Notes: a model not told the origin generated them from the sequence alone. DNA of 64,000 nucleotides from Lewinellaceae bacterium (GCA_020636325.1 JACJYC010000019.1:1-64000), one strand, 5' to 3'; shown: positions 17,510 through 27,378, counted from the stretch's first letter. A program made the numbers and translations.

Positions 17510-18349
17510 TCAGATCTTCACCAATTTCCGGGTAATGGAGCGGTTGCCCACCGCAAATTCAACCAGGTAAATGCCGGCGGGCAAATGCCGGATGTCCACT
17601 TCGGGTATGCTGTGCGAGGTACCCGTCAGGGATCTCTGCTCCAACCAGTTTTTCCCGTTCAGGTCCGTGATCCTGATGTTATTGATCCCGGCGGATCCCT
17701 GATCTGATTTAAACCGGATAAAATCAGCCGCCGGATTGGGGAAGATGGAAGTTTCAGCGAAAGCGGGGGCGAAAACCGAGCTGACGGGATCTTCCTGCAG
17801 GGTCAGGGGCGGGTTGAGCCTTACGGCGCCGTCTCCGCCCGAGCTGTTGTTCAGGTTGACCGCGTTGCCGGAAGCGTAGAACCGCACGGGGCCCGAGCCC
17901 TGTTCAGGCGCCGTCCAGGGAATGACAAACACATTGGTATCGTTCGGCATGCTGTGTTCGGCGTATTGACGGTTGCTGAGGGTAACCACGTGCTGCCCTT
18001 GCGGGGCTTCTCCGAATGCGCCGCCGTTGGCATTGTCTTCTCCGATCAGCGCAACCGCCTGGTAACCGTAGGCGGCGGGGGTGCCGGTGGTCGGCGTGAC
18101 AACGACCCTGAAGGTATAGGTCTTCCCCGGTTGATAGGCGGTCACCGGCAGGGTATCATCGAGGACCTGAGCCTGGATGGTGGGGGAAAACTGGCCGCCG
18201 TTGTGGCAAAGCTGGCAGGTCAGGCCGCCGCTTAGGGGCGATCCGGTCCGGTCTTCACCCTGGACGGCGCCCGGGCCTCCGGAAGAACCGGTCCATAAAA
18301 TAGCGGCAAGCCCGGCAACAAAAAGCGTGTACAGCAATCGGAGATGCAT
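17510..18349 (-). CDS. choice-of-anchor V domain protein with T9SS sorting domain
   Basis: A 279-aa protein. The N-terminal signal peptide (LRLLYTLFVAGLAAILW) is followed by RTGSPLSGGLTCQLCHNGG, a CxxCH-bearing motif diagnostic of the choice-of-anchor V family, where the cysteines could bind heme or form a disulfide. A beta-sandwich follows to residue ~190 (YTFRVVVTPTTGTPAAYGYQ, VRFYASGNAVN). A T9SS type A sorting domain closes the protein (SIFPNPAADFIRF, LPAGIYLVEF, ending RKLVKI). It should be exported and surface-anchored or released. No operon partner is visible. Confidence 0.86.
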   Translation of the reverse strand: MHLRLLYTLFVAGLAAILWTGSSGGPGAVQGEDRTGSPLSGGLTCQLCHNGGQFSPTIQAQVLDDTLPVTAYQPGKTYTFRVVVTPTTGTPAAYGYQAVALIGEDNANGGAFGEAPQGQHVVTLSNRQYAEHSMPNDTNVFVIPWTAPEQGSGPVRFYASGNAVNLNNSSGGDGAVRLNPPLTLQEDPVSSVFAPAFAETSIFPNPAADFIRFKSDQGSAGINNIRITDLNGKNWLEQRSLTGTSHSIPEVDIRHLPAGIYLVEFAVGNRSITRKLVKI

Positions 18350-18466
18350 AAATCAGGTTTTTGGCATAATGAAATAGTGTTGCTATCAAACCTCAAAGGA
18401 GGTTGATTCTTAGACACTCAGGTAAGGCAGGTGGTTTAACAGGCCGGCAGGAATCCGCCTGATTCG

Positions 18467-19021
18467 TCATGTTTCCAACAAAAAGCTATTTTCAGGAATT
18501 TTACCGATGGCGCCACGGAAAAAATCGTGTATGACCTCAAAGTCGGCATCGGCATCATCGGTTGTATAAAAAGGTTTTGAAAAAGCGACCTTCTTTCTGG
18601 ACCAATCGAAACGGCACATGATGATGGGCACTCCGGCGGCCCGGGCGATATAATAGAATCCTGTTTTGAGCTTGTCAACCTTGCTCCGGGTGCCTTCAGG
18701 GGCAATGGCAATGGCAAATGTTTCGTGCCGGTTGAAAATGTCGGCCACCAGATCCACGAAATTGGTGTTTTTGCTGCGATCTACAGGGTATCCGCCGAGC
18801 CAACGGAAAATTCTTCCCAGGGGTCCGCGAAACAAACTTTCCTTGCCGACGTATTTTATATCAACATCCAGCGCACTGCGCACCATCAAGCCAAGCGGGA
18901 AATCCCAATTGGAGGTATGCGGTACCACAATGACGATGTATTTGGGCGGAAAGGGCCATTCTCCTATTTCCATTTGCCAACCCAGAGCTTTGAGCAGCCA
19001 ACGATTCAAACCGCTTAACAT
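18467..19021 (-). CDS. PlsC-type 1-acyl-glycerol-phosphate acyltransferase family protein
   Basis: A 184-aa protein carrying acyltransferase block I as HTSNWDF (the HxxxxD catalytic motif), block II around SLFRGPLGRIFRWLGG and block III APEGTRSK. These place it in the PlsC/LPLAT superfamily; at this length it resembles small soluble or peripheral lysophospholipid acyltransferases acting at the inner membrane in phospholipid synthesis or remodelling. The acyl acceptor cannot be told from sequence. It lies alone, divergent from the CotH gene across a 231-bp gap that contains a small CCTGAAG/CTTCAGG inverted repeat at 19169-19187. Confidence 0.87.
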   Translation of the reverse strand: MLSGLNRWLLKALGWQMEIGEWPFPPKYIVIVVPHTSNWDFPLGLMVRSALDVDIKYVGKESLFRGPLGRIFRWLGGYPVDRSKNTNFVDLVADIFNRHETFAIAIAPEGTRSKVDKLKTGFYYIARAAGVPIIMCRFDWSRKKVAFSKPFYTTDDADADFEVIHDFFRGAIGKIPENSFLLET

Positions 19022-19252
19022 AGAACAAGTCGTTTGTCTTTCCGGTTATACGGAATGGGCAAGATAGAATACTTAAAGCGATTTTCAATCGGAATCCTGT
19101 AAAATCGGCGATTTACATCACCTTCCTGATGACTTATCTCCATCAGTGTCGTCCAATAATCATTACGCCCTGAAGATTGCCTTCAGGCTGAGAACACCCT
19201 TACAAATCAACGAATTTCAAAAAAATACTTAATTTAACCGCTTGAATTAAGG

Positions 19253-21610
19253 GTGAAAACGAATTTGAGAAAACCTACTGTATTGCTTTTGGCGCTGCTG
19301 GGGCTGATTTTCCCGGCTGTTTCCGCCATTCACGCCCAGTCGCCGGAACCGACCGCAGCCCCCGAACCGCTGGATTTGCAATTCAGCCCGCAGGGCGGGT
19401 TTTATCTGCACGGCATTTCAGTGGAGCTCGCGGCGCCTGAAGGCCGCATCTACTACACCCTGGACGGCACGACGCCGTCTGCACGCTCCGAGGTGTACCA
19501 AGGCGATCCCATCCGGATCACCCATACGACTGTTTTGCGCGCCATAGCCGTTTCCGGTTCCGGAAAAAGCCGCGCAATCGGCCATACCTATTTCATTGAC
19601 GAGCCCGAGAGCACATTTCCCATTATTTCCATCGGGGTCACCCCGGCCCTGCTCTTTGATCCCTCCAGGGGCGTTTTCATGCAAGGCGGCAGAGCGGTTG
19701 ACACCCTCTGGTCAAAACCGGGCGCCAATTTCTGGTCGCGGACGGAATTCCCGGTCAACGTGGAGATCTTTCAGCCCGACGGCCAGAATGTGTTCAATTG
19801 CATGACCGGCTTCCGCCTGTTTGGGGGGATGAGCCGGCTGTTTCCGCAGAAATCCATTGCCCTCATGGCCCGGCGCCAATACGGCCAGAACAAATTCGAC
19901 TACCCGTTATTCGGAAAAAAAGGACCGAAGGATGTCAAATTCCTCGTATTGCGCAACAGCGGCAGCGATTTCGGCAAAACCCATTTCCGGGATGCGCTCA
20001 TGACCAGTCTGACGGAAGACTGGGATATCGAAACGCAGGCTTACCAGCCGGCCCATGTGTACATCAACGGCCGGTACTGGGGCATTTACAATATGCGGGA
20101 AAAGGTCAACCGTTTCTTTATTGAAGACCATTCGGACGTCGATAAGGACAGCATCGACCTGATCGAACATTACATGACCCGAAAACGGGGCAGTACTTTG
20201 CATTACCGGCGGATGCTGAAGTTCCTGGAAACCCACAACCTGGCCGAACCGGCCAATTACGGTTTCATTCATACCCAAATGGATGTCGACAATTTCATGA
20301 ATTTCCAGATCGCGGAAATTTATTTCGACAATCAGGACGCCGGCGGCAACATCAAGTTCTGGCGGCCGCAAACCGCCGACGGGCGCTGGCGCTGGATCCT
20401 CTACGATACGGACTGGGGCTTCGGGTTGCACGAAAGCCACGCCTGGCGGAACAACAGCCTGGCCTTCCATACCGAAGCCAACGGCCCCAGATGGCCGAAC
20501 CCGCCCTGGAGTACCTTCATCCTGCGGAAATTGCTGGAGAATCCGGCGTTCGAGGAAGCCTTCATCAACCGCTTCGCAGACCACCTGAACGATTCCTTTT
20601 CGCCTGAAAGGGTGAACAAGCGGATCGACAAGTTTTACGATAACCTGCTGCCTGAAATGCCCCGGCACCTCAAACGGTGGCAACTGGAAACCAAGGAATG
20701 GGAAGGCCAGGTAGCGCTTTTGCGCGAATTCGCCAACCGGCGCCCGGAATATATGCGCATGCACCTGATGGCCAAGTTCGATACCGGCCCGCAACGCCGG
20801 GTGAACGCCGTTGCCGGGAAAGGCGGCCATATCATGATCAATGAAACGGTGGATGTCGGAAGCAAAAAGCCGTTCTCCGGGATCTATTTCGCCCATTTTC
20901 CCATCCGCCTGCGGGCCGTACCCGATTACGGTTACCGCTTCAGCCACTGGGAAGGAATAGCCGAAAGCCGCGACGCCCGCGAGTTATGGCTCGACCTGGA
21001 CAAGGAGCAGTACAGCCTGGAAGCTGTTTTTGAGCCGTTCCTGGACCCCCTGCTGGATAAGATCGTGATCAACGAGATCGGACCGAACAACAAAAAGGCC
21101 GGCGATTGGCTGGAATTGTACAACAGGACCGATCAGACCGTCAACCTGGACGGGTGGATGCTGTCGGACAAACGCCACGAATATATTTTCCCGCCGGTCA
21201 CGATCGGCGCCAACGACTACCTCGTCGTATGTCAGGATTCAGTGGCCTTTCTCAATGAGTATCCCGAAGCCTATCAGGTGTGCAGCGGGCTTGGTTTCGG
21301 CCTCAACAAACGCCGCGAAACCGTCACGCTGTACTCTCTTTCCGGCGCAGCGGTGGACAGTTTCACCTACGAACTTCCGCCGATAGATTCCATTTTCGCA
21401 CTGAGCCTGCTCCTGCCCAACCTGGACAACAGCCAGCAGGACAATTGGGAAATCCGCCTGGGCAAAGGCTCTCCCAACCTGCCGAACCCCTATTTTGTCG
21501 AAAGCAGCATCCGGCATGTGCAGGGGTATTGGTTGCAGATGGGCGTAGCGGCATCCATAGCGGCCATTTGCATCCTGTTGCTGATCTTCAGGCACCGCGG
21601 GATTCTGTGA
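19253..21610 (+). CDS. multidomain CotH-kinase-like surface protein with lamin-tail domain
   Basis: A 785-aa protein starting at a GTG codon. Signal peptide 1-29 (LLLALLGLIFPAVSAIHAQ). Domain order: chitobiase/FN3-associated sugar-binding-like domain ~40-115 (YYTLDGTTPSARSEVYQG); CotH atypical kinase fold ~120-480 (FRLFGGMSRLFPQKSIAL, NGRYWGIYNMREKVNRFF, WRWILYDTDWGFGL); divergent InlB-like repeat ~535-605 (PDYGYRFSHWEG); lamin-tail domain ~608-715 (INEIGPNNKKAGDWLELYN); and a C-terminal membrane helix ~757-777. CotH proteins phosphorylate or scaffold surface proteins. The membrane anchor replaces the usual T9SS domain. No RBS of note. Confidence 0.88.
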   Translation: MKTNLRKPTVLLLALLGLIFPAVSAIHAQSPEPTAAPEPLDLQFSPQGGFYLHGISVELAAPEGRIYYTLDGTTPSARSEVYQGDPIRITHTTVLRAIAVSGSGKSRAIGHTYFIDEPESTFPIISIGVTPALLFDPSRGVFMQGGRAVDTLWSKPGANFWSRTEFPVNVEIFQPDGQNVFNCMTGFRLFGGMSRLFPQKSIALMARRQYGQNKFDYPLFGKKGPKDVKFLVLRNSGSDFGKTHFRDALMTSLTEDWDIETQAYQPAHVYINGRYWGIYNMREKVNRFFIEDHSDVDKDSIDLIEHYMTRKRGSTLHYRRMLKFLETHNLAEPANYGFIHTQMDVDNFMNFQIAEIYFDNQDAGGNIKFWRPQTADGRWRWILYDTDWGFGLHESHAWRNNSLAFHTEANGPRWPNPPWSTFILRKLLENPAFEEAFINRFADHLNDSFSPERVNKRIDKFYDNLLPEMPRHLKRWQLETKEWEGQVALLREFANRRPEYMRMHLMAKFDTGPQRRVNAVAGKGGHIMINETVDVGSKKPFSGIYFAHFPIRLRAVPDYGYRFSHWEGIAESRDARELWLDLDKEQYSLEAVFEPFLDPLLDKIVINEIGPNNKKAGDWLELYNRTDQTVNLDGWMLSDKRHEYIFPPVTIGANDYLVVCQDSVAFLNEYPEAYQVCSGLGFGLNKRRETVTLYSLSGAAVDSFTYELPPIDSIFALSLLLPNLDNSQQDNWEIRLGKGSPNLPNPYFVESSIRHVQGYWLQMGVAASIAAICILLLIFRHRGIL

Positions 21611-21817
21611 GGCCGTATGTTTTTTTTAAAAATTTTCCGGATTTTGAGCATTCGCCTGTCTTAAATGCATCAGACGGGGGTTGCATTTTTTAAATATCCG
21701 CCCGCTGCCGGGATGCGGTTATTTTTTGAATAACATTTGATAAAAAATGCGCAGATAATCGCCTCCAAATTGAAGATAATTGCAAAGATTTAAAGCTACT
21801 TCCATTCCTCGAACGAA

Positions 21818-23071
21818 ATGATGAAAAAAATACCTTATCTATTTATCCTCGCCCTGGGCCTCCTGGGCGCCTGCAATCAGGGTTCGAATTCAGCAACTTC
21901 AACTGATGCCATCAGCCTCACTGTAAAAAATCCGGCCGATTTTGCGCGAAAGGATGTTTTGCTGAAGGTGGACATCAGCCGGATTGCCGCCAAACACCCC
22001 GGGTTCGACGGGCAGGGTTACCGGTTGACGTCCGGGGCAGACCTCCCCTTCCAATTGAACGACCTCGATGCGGACGGCGCGCCGGATGAGATCGCCTTCC
22101 TCGCCGATCTGGCGCCGAATGAAGAAAAGACCGTTTCCTTTGTCCGGTTGGGGGAAGGTGAAAGCCTGCCCGAATTCAAGAAAAGGACCCAGGCCGAACT
22201 GTCGCACAAAACCGGCGGCAAATGGGAAGATCGCAAGTATATAGGCGGTGATTTCCAGAATGTACAATCGCTGCGGGTACCGCCCGAACATACCGACCAC
22301 TCATTCTTTATCCGGTATGAGGGCCCCGGCTGGGAGTCCGACAAGGTAGGGTACCGCTTTTATCTGGACTGGCGGAACGCAACCGATATTTTCGGAAAGA
22401 AAACGGAGGACATGGTGCTCCAAAGGGTCGGGCTCGACGGTTTTGACTCCTACCACGAACCCGGCGAATGGGGTATGGACATCCTCAAGGTAGGCCCTTC
22501 ACTCGGCATCGGCACGCCGGGCACCTGGCTGGGGGACGCCGCGCTGCGGGTAGAGACCACCGATTCGGTTTTCTGCGCCATTCCCCTAAACGGCGTCGTG
22601 GAATCGATGGTACGGACCCGGTATGCCGGTTGGAAGGCCGGCGACCAAAAAGTGGACCTGACGTCGGAACTGACCATCGGCGCAGGCAGCCGCATGACCC
22701 GGAACGACCTTACGCTGAGCGCTCCGCTGCCCAATTTGTGTACGGGCCTGGTCAAACTGGATAATGCTGCGGTATTGAAGGATGACGGATCCCGTCCCTG
22801 GGGATATTTTGCTACTTTCGGCAATCAAAGCCTGGCGGAAGACGGCCTCGGCATGGCCATCCTCTACAGGCAGTCAGACCTGATCCAGGTGACCGAGGAT
22901 AAAAACAGCCACGTCGTGGTCCTGCGGCCGGATCAGAACAAGCTGACCTATTATTTCCTGGCAGCCTGGGAGCAGGAGCCCGGCGGGATCAGAACGGAAG
23001 AGGCCTTCCGGCAATACCTGGACGATACCGCGCTTGAACTGGGTCAGCCGGTCTCGATTGAGATCAATTAA
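21818..23071 (+). CDS. DUF4861 lipoprotein (polysaccharide-utilisation associated)
   Basis: A 417-aa lipoprotein: MMKKIPYLFILALGLLGAC gives a lipobox with Cys19. The body matches DUF4861: LTVKNPADFARKDVLLKVD near the start, GPGWESDKVGYRFYLDWRN, FDSYHEPGEWGMDILKVG and a late LTYYFLAAWEQE. DUF4861 proteins are commonly encoded beside uronate-type glycosidases, and the next gene is a GH105-like hydrolase 100 bp away in the same orientation, so they are probably co-transcribed. A role in binding or trimming pectin or algal uronic-acid oligosaccharides in the periplasm is inferred. No enzymatic residues are established here. Confidence 0.87.
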   Translation: MMKKIPYLFILALGLLGACNQGSNSATSTDAISLTVKNPADFARKDVLLKVDISRIAAKHPGFDGQGYRLTSGADLPFQLNDLDADGAPDEIAFLADLAPNEEKTVSFVRLGEGESLPEFKKRTQAELSHKTGGKWEDRKYIGGDFQNVQSLRVPPEHTDHSFFIRYEGPGWESDKVGYRFYLDWRNATDIFGKKTEDMVLQRVGLDGFDSYHEPGEWGMDILKVGPSLGIGTPGTWLGDAALRVETTDSVFCAIPLNGVVESMVRTRYAGWKAGDQKVDLTSELTIGAGSRMTRNDLTLSAPLPNLCTGLVKLDNAAVLKDDGSRPWGYFATFGNQSLAEDGLGMAILYRQSDLIQVTEDKNSHVVVLRPDQNKLTYYFLAAWEQEPGGIRTEEAFRQYLDDTALELGQPVSIEIN

Positions 23072-23171
23072 CCATGAATCCGGACCCCGGCAGCTGATTA
23101 AAATTCAGGCGCCATTTGTTGAACTATTCATACGAGCCGGCCTGCGGGCAAAATTTAAATCAAAACAAGCG

Positions 23172-24458
23172 ATGCTACTACGATCAAACCAACCAACAAG
23201 AAAACCTTTCGGGTATTTGCGGATAAGCTGTTCCCTCCTGTTTCTGGCAACCTGTTTCATCACAACAACAGGGTGCAAGCAGGACCCACCGCCCTCCATC
23301 GACGAAGTCGTCAGGGCCCAAACCGTCAACATCGCCAGGGAATTGCCCTGGTCAGAACGGATGGCGCTTTCCGTGATGAAAAGAGCCCCGATTGCCTGGA
23401 AAAACGATTACAGCAAACAGCCCTCCTGGAATTACACCCATGGTCTGATCATGACAGCGATCATGGACACCTGGGAGCAAACAAATAAACAGATCTACTT
23501 TGATTACGCCAAGTCGTACGCAGATACGATGATCCTGCCTGACGGCGGGATTGTGGATTATGACCTCGACCAATTCAACATCGACCACATCAACCCCGGG
23601 CGGATCCTGTTCAAGCTTTATGAAAAAACCGGGAAAGAGAACTACAAGATCGCTACCCAAACCCTGAAGCGGCAGATCGACTGGCAGCCGCGGACCACGG
23701 ACGGCGGGTTCTGGCACAAGTTGCGTTACCCCTGGCAGATGTGGCTCGACGGCCTTTACATGGGCGAACCATTCTATGCCGAGTTTGCTTTGCGCAACAA
23801 CCAACCCAAGCTCTTCGACGATGTCGTCCTGCAATTTACCCTGATGGAAAAACACGCCAGGGACCCCAAGACCGGGTTGCTTTACCACGGTTGGGATGAA
23901 AGCCGCGTGCAACGGTGGGCCGACCCCCAAACCGGGTGCTCCCCCAATTTCTGGGGCAGGGCGATCGGCTGGTACGCCATGGCGCTGGTGGATGTGCTCG
24001 ATTTCCTGCCTGCCGACCATCCCAAACGCCAGGAATTGATCGACATCCTCAACCGGACCCTTGAAGCCGTGGCCAAATATCAGGACGACAAGACGGGCCT
24101 CTGGTACCAGATCGTCGATCAGGTCAGCCGGGAAGGCAATTACCTGGAAGCGTCGGCGTCCTGCATGTTCACCTACGCCATGATCAAGGGTGTCAACAAA
24201 GGTTACCTTCCGGAATCGTACCGCCCGATCGCACAAAAAGGATACGACGGCATCCTCAACAACCTGATCGAGGTAGCCGGCGACGGTGAATTGCACCTCA
24301 CCAAGAACTGCGCAGTGGCCGGGCTGGGCGCCGAACCTTACCGGGACGGTTCATTCGAATACTATATCGGCGAACCCGTCAGGCCGGACGACCCCAAGGG
24401 ACTGGGACCGTTCATTCTGGCCAGCCTCGAGTTTGAGCGGGCCGGCAAGGGGTCGTGA
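23172..24458 (+). CDS. GH105/GH88-like unsaturated uronyl hydrolase (rhamnogalacturonyl type), lipoprotein
   Basis: A 428-aa lipoprotein. The start is the ATG at 23172, giving an N-terminal anchor and lipobox (TTTGC); the frame is open back to 23034, overlapping the DUF4861 gene, but those residues are not signal-like. The (alpha/alpha)6-barrel pattern is clear: SWNYTHGLIMTAIMDTWEQ, DQFNIDHINPGRILFKLYE, RYPWQMWLDGLYMGEPFYA, LLYHGWDE, FWGRAIGWYAMALVDVLDF and YLEASASCMFTYAM. Enzymes of this type remove 4,5-unsaturated uronic acid from oligosaccharides released by pectin or ulvan lyases. The Asp residues in DGGIVDYDLDQ and WLDGLYM are candidate catalytic positions. The TGA stop begins a tandem-repeat tract. 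Confidence 0.87.
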   Translation: MLLRSNQPTRKPFGYLRISCSLLFLATCFITTTGCKQDPPPSIDEVVRAQTVNIARELPWSERMALSVMKRAPIAWKNDYSKQPSWNYTHGLIMTAIMDTWEQTNKQIYFDYAKSYADTMILPDGGIVDYDLDQFNIDHINPGRILFKLYEKTGKENYKIATQTLKRQIDWQPRTTDGGFWHKLRYPWQMWLDGLYMGEPFYAEFALRNNQPKLFDDVVLQFTLMEKHARDPKTGLLYHGWDESRVQRWADPQTGCSPNFWGRAIGWYAMALVDVLDFLPADHPKRQELIDILNRTLEAVAKYQDDKTGLWYQIVDQVSREGNYLEASASCMFTYAMIKGVNKGYLPESYRPIAQKGYDGILNNLIEVAGDGELHLTKNCAVAGLGAEPYRDGSFEYYIGEPVRPDDPKGLGPFILASLEFERAGKGS

Positions 24459-24555
24459 CAGTTGTTTGTCAGTTGGCAGTGGTCAGTTGGCAGTGGTCAG
24501 TTGTCAGTTGGCAGTTGACAGTTGTCAGTTGGCAGTGGTCAGTTGTCAGTCAGGT
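24456..24555. repeat. tandem CAGTTGKCAGTGGT-type repeats spanning two stop codons
   Basis: Roughly a dozen 7- and 8-bp units (GTCAGTT / GGCAGTG) fill the space between convergent genes. The TGA of the GH105 gene (24456-24458) opens the array (TGACAGTTG) and the TGA of the opposing gene (24552-24550) lies at the far edge as TGACTGACA. The same unit, inverted, recurs at 46540-46602. Confidence 0.85.
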
Positions 24556-25449
24556 TCCGGTAAAATAGTCGTAGACCAGCCGCGATACGTTGCTCATGAT
24601 ATCGGTGGCGAGGTCGTTGTCTTCCCAGTCTTTGGACAGCAGTACGAGGACATACCGGCGGCCGTCGGGCAGCATGACCAGGGCTGAGTCATGGCTTACG
24701 CCGGTGATCCAGCCGGTTTTGTGCGCGACCCGCACCCCGGGCGGTAATTTGGCGGGGATGATCTCATTGAATTTCTGGCCTTCAAGAATGGTAATCATGG
24801 TGCGGCTGGCCTCCGGGTTGACGGCTTTTTCGCGACCGATCTTTTCGAATATCCGCATCAGGTCATAAGCGGTGGTGGTATTGCTCAGGCCGAGGTCGTA
24901 GGCCTTCTGGTCCTCCACCCCGCGCAGCACTTCGATATACGGAGCGCCCAATTGCCGCATGGTCCGGGTCACATTTTCCGCTCCGACGTATCCGATGAGG
25001 ATATTGGTGGCCAGGTTGGAGCTGTAGGTGATCATGGCCGTGGTCAGGTCGAACAGGGTTGCATTCCGGCCGATCCGCCCATACAGTTCTTCTTCCGAAT
25101 CCTCTCCGATCCCCATGCTGTACACGCTGCTGTCGACGATGCTGTAAAATGCATTGATCACGGGCACTGAATCGGTCATCCTGAACCGGTTGCCGGCCAC
25201 TTGCCTGAAAAGTTCGATCATCACCGGGGTTTTCATGGTGCTGGCGGCGTGGAACCGGAGGGTATCATTGATCAGCAATTGCCTCGACGAGTCCTGGAGG
25301 TCGAGAAAAGCCAGGGCGAACGTGCCCGGCGACCGGGCAAATTCCGTTTCCACATCGGCCTTGAGCCGTTGCAGGGGATCGGCGGGCCTGCAGGAAAAGA
25401 GCAACAGCCCGAGGGCGGATACCAGGATCAACATTTTTTTGATGGACAT
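24550..25449 (-). CDS. class A beta-lactamase-like serine hydrolase, lipoprotein
   Basis: A 299-aa protein from the ATG at 25449; MLILVSALGLLLFSC gives a lipobox with Cys20. Penicillin-recognising motifs are present: S70-T-M-K73, S143-S-N145 (SDN-equivalent), and K244-T-G246, with E178 in RGVED as the omega-loop glutamate candidate. This fits class A (PER/CfxA-like spacing is possible) or a broader serine-hydrolase relative. As a membrane-tethered periplasmic enzyme it could hydrolyse beta-lactams, but resistance should not be assumed from motifs alone. It is divergent from the ABC exporter. Its stop codon sits at the edge of a tandem repeat. Confidence 0.85.
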   Translation of the reverse strand: MSIKKMLILVSALGLLLFSCRPADPLQRLKADVETEFARSPGTFALAFLDLQDSSRQLLINDTLRFHAASTMKTPVMIELFRQVAGNRFRMTDSVPVINAFYSIVDSSVYSMGIGEDSEEELYGRIGRNATLFDLTTAMITYSSNLATNILIGYVGAENVTRTMRQLGAPYIEVLRGVEDQKAYDLGLSNTTTAYDLMRIFEKIGREKAVNPEASRTMITILEGQKFNEIIPAKLPPGVRVAHKTGWITGVSHDSALVMLPDGRRYVLVLLSKDWEDNDLATDIMSNVSRLVYDYFTGT

Positions 25450-25558
25450 GGTTGCTGTTTTTTGATCGGCTTCAAATATCCAAAATTCCAATAATTCTGC
25501 GGCAATTCCTCAACCAATTGCTACCTTGCAGGTTTTCTTGATTATAAAACTGCGATTG

Positions 25559-27340
25559 GTGAAGGAACTCGCCGTACTGAACAAATATTTCTACAAGTAT
25601 CGCTGGCACCTGATCTGGGGGTTCATTTTTGTATCCCTTTCCAACTATTTCAGGGTCCTTCAACCGCAAATGATCCGCGAGGCCCTGGATCTTGTTGTGG
25701 ATAACATCAGCATGTACCATATGTTCGGCGGTTTCGAGCTCCAAAAGGATTTTTACGGCCTGTTGGGCGAAACCCTCCTGTTCTTCGGCATACTGGTCCT
25801 GATCCTGGCCCTCGTGATGGGGATTTTCATGTACTTCATGCGGCAGACCATCATCGTGATGTCGAGGCTGGTGGAATACGATATGCGTAAAGCGCTTTTT
25901 GCCCATTATCAGCGCCTGACGCAGGCTTTTTACAAGCGCAACAAGACCGGCGACCTGATGTCCCGCATCAGCGAAGACGTTTCGAAAGTGCGCATGTACC
26001 TGGGCCCGGCCGTACTCTACGGGATCAACCTGATATCGCTGTTCATCCTGGTCATTTACGCCATGATCTCGGTCAACCCAACGCTGACCTTGTTCTGCCT
26101 TTCGCCGCTGCCCATTCTGTCCATTTCCATCTATTACGTCAGCCACCTGATCAACAAGCGCAGCGAACGGATACAGCGGCAGCTGGCGGTATTGAACAGT
26201 ACGGCGCAAGAGGTGTACAGCGGCATCCGCGTGGTCAAGTCGTACGTACAGGAGCGGCCCATGGTCAAGTATTTCGCCGACGAAAGCGACTATTACAAAG
26301 CCCGGGCCATGGAGCTGGTCAAGGTGGATTCCTTTTTCTTTCCGCTGATGCTCCTCCTCATCGGCGTGAGTACCGTCATTACGGTATACGTCGGCGGCAT
26401 TCAGGCTGTGCGGGGCTCTGTGACTGCGGGGAATATCGCTGAATTCGTCATTTACGTCAACATGCTCACCTGGCCGGTTACCGCAATCGGCTGGATCGCC
26501 TCGATTATCCAACAGGCGGCCGCTTCGCAAAAGCGGATCAACGAATTCCTGGAAACCGTTCCTGAAATCGCCAATTCCGCGGAGAACGACCATGCCCTTG
26601 AAGGCCATATTCAATTCGATGAGGTGACCTTCGTTTATCCGGATACCGGCATCAAGGCCGTTGACCACCTGAGCTTCGACCTGAAGCCCGGTCAGAAAAT
26701 GGCGATCATAGGGCGCACCGGAAGCGGAAAATCCTCGGTGGCCGAACTGCTCGTCCGGTTGTACGATGTCACGTCCGGCGCCATTCGCATCGACGGGGTC
26801 GACATCAGGGAACAGGACCTGGACAACCTGCGCCGCCGGATCGGCTATGTTCCGCAGGATGTGTTTTTATTCTCCGATACCATCGCCAACAATATCGCCT
26901 TCGGACGGACGGGGGCGGAGCGGGAAGAAATCGAGAATTTTGCGCGTTACGCCGCTGTCTACGAGGATATCGCCGGATTGCCCAACGGATTTGACACCAT
27001 GGTCGGAGAGCGGGGCGTGACCCTCTCCGGCGGGCAGAAACAACGCGTCTCCATTGCCAGGGCCCTGATCAAGCGGCCCGACATCGTCATCCTGGACGAC
27101 TGCCTTTCTGCCGTCGATACCACAACGGAAAAACAGATCCTCGGCTACTTCACCGAGGCCTTGGCCGATAAAACCGCCATCATCATCACCCACCGCATTT
27201 ATTCCCTGCTCCAATTCGACAAGATCATCATCCTGGATGACGGCAAGATCGTGGAATCCGGCACCCATGACGAATTGATTGCCCGGAAAGGGTACTATTT
27301 TGAGCTTTTTGAAAAACAGACGGTCGAAGAGCCCGGATAG
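25559..27340 (+). CDS. ABC exporter, fused permease-ATPase (MsbA/MdlB-like half transporter)
   Basis: 593 aa from the GTG at 25559. A TTG 11 codons upstream is also open, but it overlaps a promoter-like TACCTTGC (25522-25529), so the GTG is preferred. Six transmembrane helices occupy residues ~15-310. The nucleotide-binding domain has Walker A GRTGSGKSS, signature LSGGQKQR and Walker B VILDD followed by a LSAVD D-loop and an ITHR switch. The residue after the Walker B Asp is Asp rather than the usual catalytic Glu, as in some heterodimeric exporters. The substrate is unknown (lipid, drug or peptide). There is no N-terminal C39 peptidase domain, so it is not a classical bacteriocin-processing exporter. 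Confidence 0.88.
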   Translation: MKELAVLNKYFYKYRWHLIWGFIFVSLSNYFRVLQPQMIREALDLVVDNISMYHMFGGFELQKDFYGLLGETLLFFGILVLILALVMGIFMYFMRQTIIVMSRLVEYDMRKALFAHYQRLTQAFYKRNKTGDLMSRISEDVSKVRMYLGPAVLYGINLISLFILVIYAMISVNPTLTLFCLSPLPILSISIYYVSHLINKRSERIQRQLAVLNSTAQEVYSGIRVVKSYVQERPMVKYFADESDYYKARAMELVKVDSFFFPLMLLLIGVSTVITVYVGGIQAVRGSVTAGNIAEFVIYVNMLTWPVTAIGWIASIIQQAAASQKRINEFLETVPEIANSAENDHALEGHIQFDEVTFVYPDTGIKAVDHLSFDLKPGQKMAIIGRTGSGKSSVAELLVRLYDVTSGAIRIDGVDIREQDLDNLRRRIGYVPQDVFLFSDTIANNIAFGRTGAEREEIENFARYAAVYEDIAGLPNGFDTMVGERGVTLSGGQKQRVSIARALIKRPDIVILDDCLSAVDTTTEKQILGYFTEALADKTAIIITHRIYSLLQFDKIIILDDGKIVESGTHDELIARKGYYFELFEKQTVEEPG

Positions 27341-27378
27341 CAGGCCCGGCAATTTCCATTCTTTTTTTCTGCTTTTTT

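Noticed and set aside
24550..25449. Calling the serine hydrolase an antibiotic-resistance gene
   Set aside because: Class A-like motifs are present, but substrate profile cannot be read from sequence and environmental Bacteroidota carry such genes without clinical resistance.
25559..27340. ABC exporter as the C39-type processing exporter for the GG-leader peptide
   Set aside because: No N-terminal peptidase domain with Cys/His motifs is present and it lies 8 kb away with its own promoter.
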